Source: Candidatus Zipacnadia bacterium
GTDB lineage: Bacteria > Armatimonadota > Zipacnadia > Zipacnadales > Zipacnadaceae
Reading direction: 5' to 3'
Length of the DNA: 9,971 nucleotides
Assembly (NCBI GenBank): GCA_029821215.1
Contig: JALGTV010000083.1
Location: forward strand, 1 to 9,971
Shown here: one piece after another, positions 7,251-9,971 of the stretch
Numbering within the stretch: the first letter of the stretch is position 1
How the letters are laid out: every line of letters starts with the position of its first letter
Program-made: the position numbers and the translations under genes
Notes under the pieces: generated by a model
Told to the model about the DNA's origin: nothing
The model's database searches: none
What the model saw: only the letters and a program-made list of their open reading frames with translations

Positions 7251-7784
7251 TCACTTACCCAGCGGAATGCCGGTCCACAACATGGTCAGTATGCTCCCCA
7301 TGGCGATGGCGGTAGCGTAGGGAAAGTGAACGGTGCCCGTCTCGCGGCCGATTTGGGTAGGAATATGGGGGATAGCAACGGTAGCTATCCCGCGATAGAG
7401 TCGGTGCAAGGACGCCCCTAAGGCGCGGCGACGTATGGCAACGATAACAGCTATAAGTCCTCCTATTGCCACACTAACCGGTAGCGCATACACTATGAAG
7501 TGGAAGCCAGCTACCGCGCCGAGCGCAGCCAACAGTTTTATGTCGCCGCCCCCCAATGTACCGCCCAATAACATAGTTACTATCCACAGGCTCAGGACCA
7601 AACCGATTGCTCCCAGGCTATCCAGCAGTCCAGTGACACCGGCCGAGACTGCATTGATAAGTATGCCTACGACCAGTGGCGGGATCGTCAGCCAATTGGG
7701 AACTTTGCCCCAGTGTAGATCGGTGGCCAGGGCGGCCGTTAACATGGCTAATACAATAATTGTTTTGAGAATCGCAATATCCAT
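7251..7784 (-). CDS. cpaA: CpaA/TadV prepilin peptidase (A24 family)
   Basis: This membrane aspartyl protease cleaves the leader of Flp and TadE prepilins on the cytoplasmic side. The 177-residue length fits the short CpaA/TadV class, which lacks the N-terminal methylase domain of PilD. The two catalytic aspartates are visible: D22 in TDLHWGKVPN and D81 in the GGGDIKLL motif. Several hydrophobic helices surround them (about 5-21, 34-50, 56-75, 88-112 and 150-173). I chose the ATG at 7784. A TTG at 7826 in the same frame would start inside the terminator-like stem-loop region and has no ribosome-binding site. The site before ATG 7784 is itself weak (GGA only), so translation may be low compared with flp. 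Confidence 0.88.
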   Translation of the reverse strand: MDIAILKTIIVLAMLTAALATDLHWGKVPNWLTIPPLVVGILINAVSAGVTGLLDSLGAIGLVLSLWIVTMLLGGTLGGGDIKLLAALGAVAGFHFIVYALPVSVAIGGLIAVIVAIRRRALGASLHRLYRGIATVAIPHIPTQIGRETGTVHFPYATAIAMGSILTMLWTGIPLGK

Positions 7785-7813
7785 TGTGACGTCCAGATGC
7801 AGCAATTCAATTA

Positions 7814-7822
7814 CTGCTGACG
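7814..7822 (-). repeat. Third copy of the CTGCTGACG repeat, in the cpaA leader
   Basis: CTGCTGACG at 7814-7822 is identical to the right arm of the 7879-7901 hairpin (7892-7900) and complementary to its left arm (7880-7888). On the minus-strand transcript it lies after the terminator-like stem and about 30 nt before the cpaA ATG. It could compete for pairing with the central copy. Confidence 0.55.
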
Positions 7823-7824
7823 GC

Positions 7825-7867
7825 AAAAGAGCCGGAGGCGAGCGGAGGGCATACCTCGCCTCCGGCT
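7825..7867 (-). terminator. Terminator-like stem-loop between flp and cpaA
   Basis: Arms at 7830-7842 and 7855-7867 form a perfect 13-bp GC-rich stem with a 12-nt loop. On the minus strand the stem is followed by CTTTTG (7830-7825), a short T-run. This is a good candidate for a partial intrinsic terminator in the flp transcript. It would leave most messages carrying only the pilin gene and let some polymerase through to the assembly genes. The short T-run suggests leaky rather than full termination. Confidence 0.7.
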
Positions 7868-7878
7868 TGCTCGGACAG

Positions 7879-7901
7879 GCGTCAGCAGTGTCTGCTGACG
7901 C
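7879..7901 (-). other. Perfect 10-bp hairpin just after flp
   Basis: GCGTCAGCAG (7879-7888) and CTGCTGACGC (7892-7901) pair perfectly around a 3-nt loop, 20 nt after the flp stop codon. It is very stable for its size and lies just upstream of the terminator-like stem. It may protect the 3' end of the flp mRNA. One arm can also pair with a further copy of the repeat at 7814-7822, as described in the findings. Confidence 0.65.
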
Positions 7902-7921
7902 ACTGGCAGGTGTATCCCTAT

Positions 7922-8098
7922 CTAACTGCTGGTCCCGGCCAGAGTGTCCTTCACTGTGCCGACTTCGGTACTGACCTGAGTGCCAAGTTGAGTCCAGGCA
8001 GTGATAGCTGCGGCCACAATAAGGACCAACAGCAAGGCGTACTCAACCGTAGTCAGCCCTTCTTCGTCAGCCCATAGGTCCTTCAGCATCTGTAACAT
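7922..8098 (-). CDS. flp: Flp/Fap-type major pilin prepilin
   Basis: This 58-residue prepilin is the main structural subunit of the Tad pilus. The leader (1-14) ends in glycine: DEEG14 followed by LTTVEYALLL, so cleavage after G14 leaves glutamate at +5 and tyrosine at +6, the Flp hallmark. The hydrophobic helix covers about 21-34, and a short polar Thr/Ser-rich tail ends the protein. I chose the ATG at 8098 because AAGGAGGAG (8114-8106) lies 7 nt upstream. A longer frame starting at 8206 has a hydrophilic extension without pilin character. The strong ribosome-binding site, first position in the locus and stem-loops after the stop all fit high expression relative to the downstream assembly genes. 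Confidence 0.95.
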   Translation of the reverse strand: MLQMLKDLWADEEGLTTVEYALLLVLIVAAAITAWTQLGTQVSTEVGTVKDTLAGTSS

Positions 8099-8145
8099 TA
8101 TTTGTCTCCTCCTTAGTGGTAGATGGAACATCCAACATTTGGGTT

Positions 8146-8168
8146 TAACAGTCGTCTTCGCACTGTTA
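8146..8168. promoter_or_regulatory. Inverted repeat TAACAGT-N9-ACTGTTA near the flp promoter
   Basis: Perfect 7-bp arms at 8146-8152 and 8162-8168 flank a 9-bp spacer, about 48 bp upstream of the flp start codon. Symmetry and position suggest a regulator-binding site or a 5' leader hairpin. It abuts the candidate flp -10 at 8168-8173. The binding protein is unknown, and the neighbouring GntR-type regulator is one candidate. Confidence 0.4.
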
Positions 8169-8196
8169 TTATCGGAGGGGAGATAGCCGTCCTTAA
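8168..8196 (-). promoter_or_regulatory. Weak candidate promoter for the flp/tad genes
   Basis: On the minus strand, GATAAT (8173-8168) lies 17 bp after TTAAGG (8196-8191). The -10 matches five of six consensus bases and the -35 only three of six. This would give a leader of about 60 nt before flp. The poor -35 suggests activator dependence or that another promoter is used. An alternative, also weak, is TTACCA with TGTAAT near 8205-8232. Confidence 0.3.
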
Positions 8197-8378
8197 GTAC
8201 CGGCATTACAAAGATTGGTAAATAAGTGGTAACGAGAAGGAAAAGACCGGTCCAATCGGCCTAACCAGGCGATCAAGGGCAACAGGCACACGATTAAACC
8301 TCCCTGGCTAAGTTGTGAGGGGATGGAAGTAAAGGCGTAGATAATTACAAATACAGTCCAATAATGCCCCCCAAGGAC
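8174..8378. other. Intergenic stretch between flp and gntR control elements
   Basis: The divergent flp-gntR interval (8099-8463) is over 300 bp long. This central part holds no gene that I can support. A 67-codon frame on the minus strand (8396-8193) encodes a hydrophobic peptide but starts with TTG, has no ribosome-binding site and runs against the gntR promoter. Other content is a GC-rich patch with ACCGGT near 8247-8260 and AT-rich sequence near 8340-8365. Regulatory binding sites are likely but none is recognised. Confidence 0.4.
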
Positions 8379-8407
8379 TTGACAGACAGGGGACAATAGA
8401 CTATATT
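8379..8407 (+). promoter_or_regulatory. Strong sigma-70-type promoter for gntR
   Basis: A perfect -35 TTGACA (8379-8384) is followed after 17 bp by TATATT (8402-8407), which matches five of six -10 bases. A second TATAAT lies at 8411-8416. Transcription should begin near 8414, giving a leader of about 50 nt before the GTG start of the regulator gene. It is the best promoter in the window. Confidence 0.72.
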
Positions 8408-8421
8408 GAGTATAATAAGTA

Positions 8422-8433
8422 CATAAGTTTATG
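8422..8433. promoter_or_regulatory. Candidate operator CATAA-GT-TTATG
   Basis: Two perfect 5-bp half-sites separated by 2 bp lie just downstream of the predicted gntR transcription start. GntR-family dimers often bind short AT-rich palindromes at their own promoters, so autorepression is plausible. The element is short and AT-rich sequence produces such repeats by chance. Confidence 0.3.
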
Positions 8434-8463
8434 CTATTTACCAGCCACCATAAGGAGGAGCCA

Positions 8464-9231
8464 GTGTCTGATTTACAATTACCGCCGCTGTCAGCTCATA
8501 ACAAGGAACCACTTTACGCCCAAATAATGCATATTTTGGAGCAACAGATTCGTCTGGGCCGCTTAGCGCCAGGGAATAAGCTGCCCACTCAGCAACAGTT
8601 GGCCGACTACTTTGAGGTCAGTCTGGCACCGGTTAAGCAGGCGCTGCGAGAACTGGAGGAACGAGGAGTAGTGTCCACTCGTCAGGGGCGCGGCACCTAT
8701 GTAATGGATATCACACCCCTGTCCGAAGAGATCATTGAAGCTAATCGCATCCCCTGCTTTACCCGGGAGATGACAGAAAGCGAGCGAGAGCCCTCCTCGC
8801 TGGTGCTGGCTATTGAAGAAATAACCGGGAAGCAGCATCCCCATGCCGCCGAGGAGTTAGAGCTGAAGCCCAGCGATGAGATGGTACGTATAGAGCGGGT
8901 GCGCCGTGCCAATGGCCGGGCATTATGCCTACAGTGTAGCTATTTCCCGGCCAGTGAACTTCGGGGTATAGTTGACCGTGGTCTGGGGAGTACTGAGGCC
9001 CTCTCGGTAGTTTTGCGCGAGGAGTACGGAATTGTGATTGCCGTCTCGCGCCAGCGAATAAGCGCTACCGCGGCTACGCACCGCGATGCCGAATACCTGC
9101 CGGTAAAGGCGGGCGGCCCGCTTTTGCTGGTGGAGCGAACCTCGTACCTGGGCACGCGCGAGCCTATTGAATTCGTGGTGGACCGGCGGGTACCGGAGTT
9201 CAATTTCGTAGCCTGGCTGCGCCAGCAGTAG
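8464..9231 (+). CDS. GntR-family transcription regulator, HutC type with UTRA domain
   Basis: The 255-residue protein has an N-terminal winged helix-turn-helix (about 16-80: EPLYAQIMHILEQQIRLGRL, LPTQQQLADYF, ALRELEERGVV, GRGTYV) and a C-terminal UTRA ligand-binding domain (about 95-252), the HutC subfamily layout. Such proteins usually repress metabolic operons and release DNA on binding a small molecule such as a sugar phosphate. The recognition-helix region reads VSLAPVKQAL, where the family usually has a Ser-Arg pair and Arg at the lysine position, so its operator may be unusual. I chose the GTG at 8464 because AAGGAGGAG (8452-8460) is correctly spaced. An upstream ATG at 8431 lacks such a site. 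It is divergent from the tad genes, so control of the pilus is possible but not shown. It converges on the Nudix gene with an 11-bp gap. Confidence 0.9.
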   Translation: MSDLQLPPLSAHNKEPLYAQIMHILEQQIRLGRLAPGNKLPTQQQLADYFEVSLAPVKQALRELEERGVVSTRQGRGTYVMDITPLSEEIIEANRIPCFTREMTESEREPSSLVLAIEEITGKQHPHAAEELELKPSDEMVRIERVRRANGRALCLQCSYFPASELRGIVDRGLGSTEALSVVLREEYGIVIAVSRQRISATAATHRDAEYLPVKAGGPLLLVERTSYLGTREPIEFVVDRRVPEFNFVAWLRQQ

Positions 9232-9242
9232 ATAGGGCCATT

Positions 9243-9704
9243 TTACCAGCCGCTACCCAGGGGGTAGGCGGCAGCTTGGTGGACAATATGCTGTTCATTG
9301 GGAAAAGTCAGCAACTGCTGGGCCTCAGCTACCGATACCCACCGCCCCTCATCAAAAGTAGCCTCCTCTACCTGTATTACCTCACGCCGGGGGACTGACA
9401 TCAGATAGAAGAGAACTTGCTTGTGGACCCCCTGGCCGGTTTTAGGCTCCACATAGTCATATTCGGTGGTCCCGATTAGCTGACCGGCAGCAGCCCGGAT
9501 ACCGGTTTCTTCGTAGACCTCCCGAACTGCGGCCTGACGAGGAGTCTCGCCGGGACGTAGCTTGCCCTTAGGCAGACGCCACTCGGCTGGCTCCCTTCGG
9601 TGCAATATCACGGTGTAGCGGGTGTGGTTAGATATGACTATGAGCACACCGCCAGCTGACCGCAAATATTCAGTGTTGGCTTGGCCGTTGCTATCGTTGG
9701 GCAC
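9243..9704 (-). CDS. Nudix hydrolase
   Basis: The 153-residue cytoplasmic protein carries a perfect Nudix box (G-x5-E-x7-REVYEETGI, residues 47-69), including the metal-binding glutamates E62, E65 and E66. Nudix enzymes hydrolyse nucleoside diphosphate-linked compounds. The preceding segment (VILHRREPAEWRLPKGKLRPG) and the YDYVEP region after the box resemble the bis(5'-nucleosyl)-tetraphosphatase/MutT-like group, so Ap4A or oxidised nucleotides are plausible substrates. The precise substrate cannot be fixed. The start is GTG at 9704, only 7 bp after the stop of the membrane-protein gene, without a strong ribosome-binding site, which suggests translational coupling. The C-terminus reaches the end of gntR with an 11-bp gap and no terminator is seen there. 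Confidence 0.93.
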   Translation of the reverse strand: MPNDSNGQANTEYLRSAGGVLIVISNHTRYTVILHRREPAEWRLPKGKLRPGETPRQAAVREVYEETGIRAAAGQLIGTTEYDYVEPKTGQGVHKQVLFYLMSVPRREVIQVEEATFDEGRWVSVAEAQQLLTFPNEQHIVHQAAAYPLGSGW

Positions 9705-9711
9705 GAATGCT

Positions 9712-9951
9712 TTACAGAGCTCGCCACCAGTATGACAGCGCTATCCCCCACAGCAAGAAGACGCCGGCAAGCAGCTTCCATAATCCCAGGAAGGTCAACC
9801 AGAACACTTCAGCTTGCTGAGGCGGAAGTCCCCAGATGGTAGACACAAACTCGGGGCAATAGGTCAGCAGCAACCTCCAGGCTATAAATGAGACGGCGAC
9901 AAGCGCTATTCCCACGAGGAAGGCCATCCACGCCCCGTGGGCAGCAGCCAT
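9712..9951 (-). CDS. Small membrane protein with two helices, unknown function
   Basis: The 79-residue product has two hydrophobic segments (about 9-29 and 50-72) joined by a loop with CPEFVSTIWGLPPQQAE, and ends in WWRAL. I do not recognise the family. No clear Shine-Dalgarno site precedes the ATG at 9951, and the frame stays open upstream to the window edge, so the protein may be longer. It lies directly upstream of the Nudix gene with a 7-bp gap and is probably co-transcribed with it. Confidence 0.6.
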   Translation of the reverse strand: MAAAHGAWMAFLVGIALVAVSFIAWRLLLTYCPEFVSTIWGLPPQQAEVFWLTFLGLWKLLAGVFLLWGIALSYWWRAL

Positions 9952-9971
9952 TATTAGCTGCCGAGGTGGAA

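Noticed and set aside
7435..7974. A 179-codon plus-strand frame opposite cpaA and flp
   Set aside because: It runs through the cpaA gene, the stem-loops and part of flp on the other strand, with low-complexity composition.
7922..8206. A longer flp pilin starting at 8206
   Set aside because: The extra 36 residues are hydrophilic, lack pilin features, and the strong ribosome-binding site serves the ATG at 8098.
8193..8396. A 67-codon hydrophobic reading frame on the minus strand between flp and gntR
   Set aside because: It starts with TTG, has no ribosome-binding site, resembles no family I know, and overlaps the strong gntR promoter on the other strand.
1..9971. CRISPR arrays, transposases, integrases, tRNA or rRNA genes
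   Set aside because: No regularly spaced repeats, recombinase motifs or recognisable RNA gene sequences were seen.

Overview
The window carries a compact Tad (tight adherence) type IVc pilus locus on the minus strand, spanning about 2323-8098 and flanked by unrelated accessory genes. GC content is moderate, Shine-Dalgarno sites are strong (AGGAGG type), and the locus shows no secretin or CpaB gene. These features fit a Gram-positive-like bacterium, most plausibly a Bacillota of the Desulfotomaculum/Clostridia kind, but the lineage is an inference and other monoderm-like phyla are possible.

Layout from left to right. Positions 1-423 (+) hold the 3' end of a gene I do not recognise. Positions 508-1332 (+) encode a sugar phosphate isomerase/epimerase-like TIM barrel protein. 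Positions 1490-2317 (+) encode a lipoprotein with a bacterial Ig-like (BIG2) domain. This lipoprotein gene ends only 5 bp from the end of the oppositely oriented pilus locus. Read in its own direction, the Tad locus runs flp pilin (8098-7922), prepilin peptidase (7784-7251), TadE-like minor pilin (7245-6757), TadZ/CpaE (6689-5481), TadA/CpaF ATPase (5405-4071), TadB (4060-3255, split by a frameshift) and TadC (3243-2323). Beyond flp lies a bidirectional control region (8099-8463). It leads on the plus strand to a GntR/HutC-type regulator with a UTRA domain (8464-9231). A Nudix hydrolase and a small two-helix membrane protein follow on the minus strand (9243-9951).

How the parts work together. 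Flp and TadE are prepilins with G-x4-E processing sites. The A24 peptidase cleaves them at the membrane, TadA supplies ATP-driven force, TadB and TadC form the inner-membrane platform, and TadZ is expected to place the machine in the cell. Between flp and the peptidase gene lie two perfect stem-loops, the second terminator-like. This would let the pilin be made in excess over the assembly genes.

Points worth a second look are the frameshifted tadB, a possible alternative-pairing RNA switch after flp, a degenerate receiver domain in TadZ, and palindromes in the shared flp/gntR control region. I found no CRISPR array, transposase, tRNA or rRNA, and no clearly new system.
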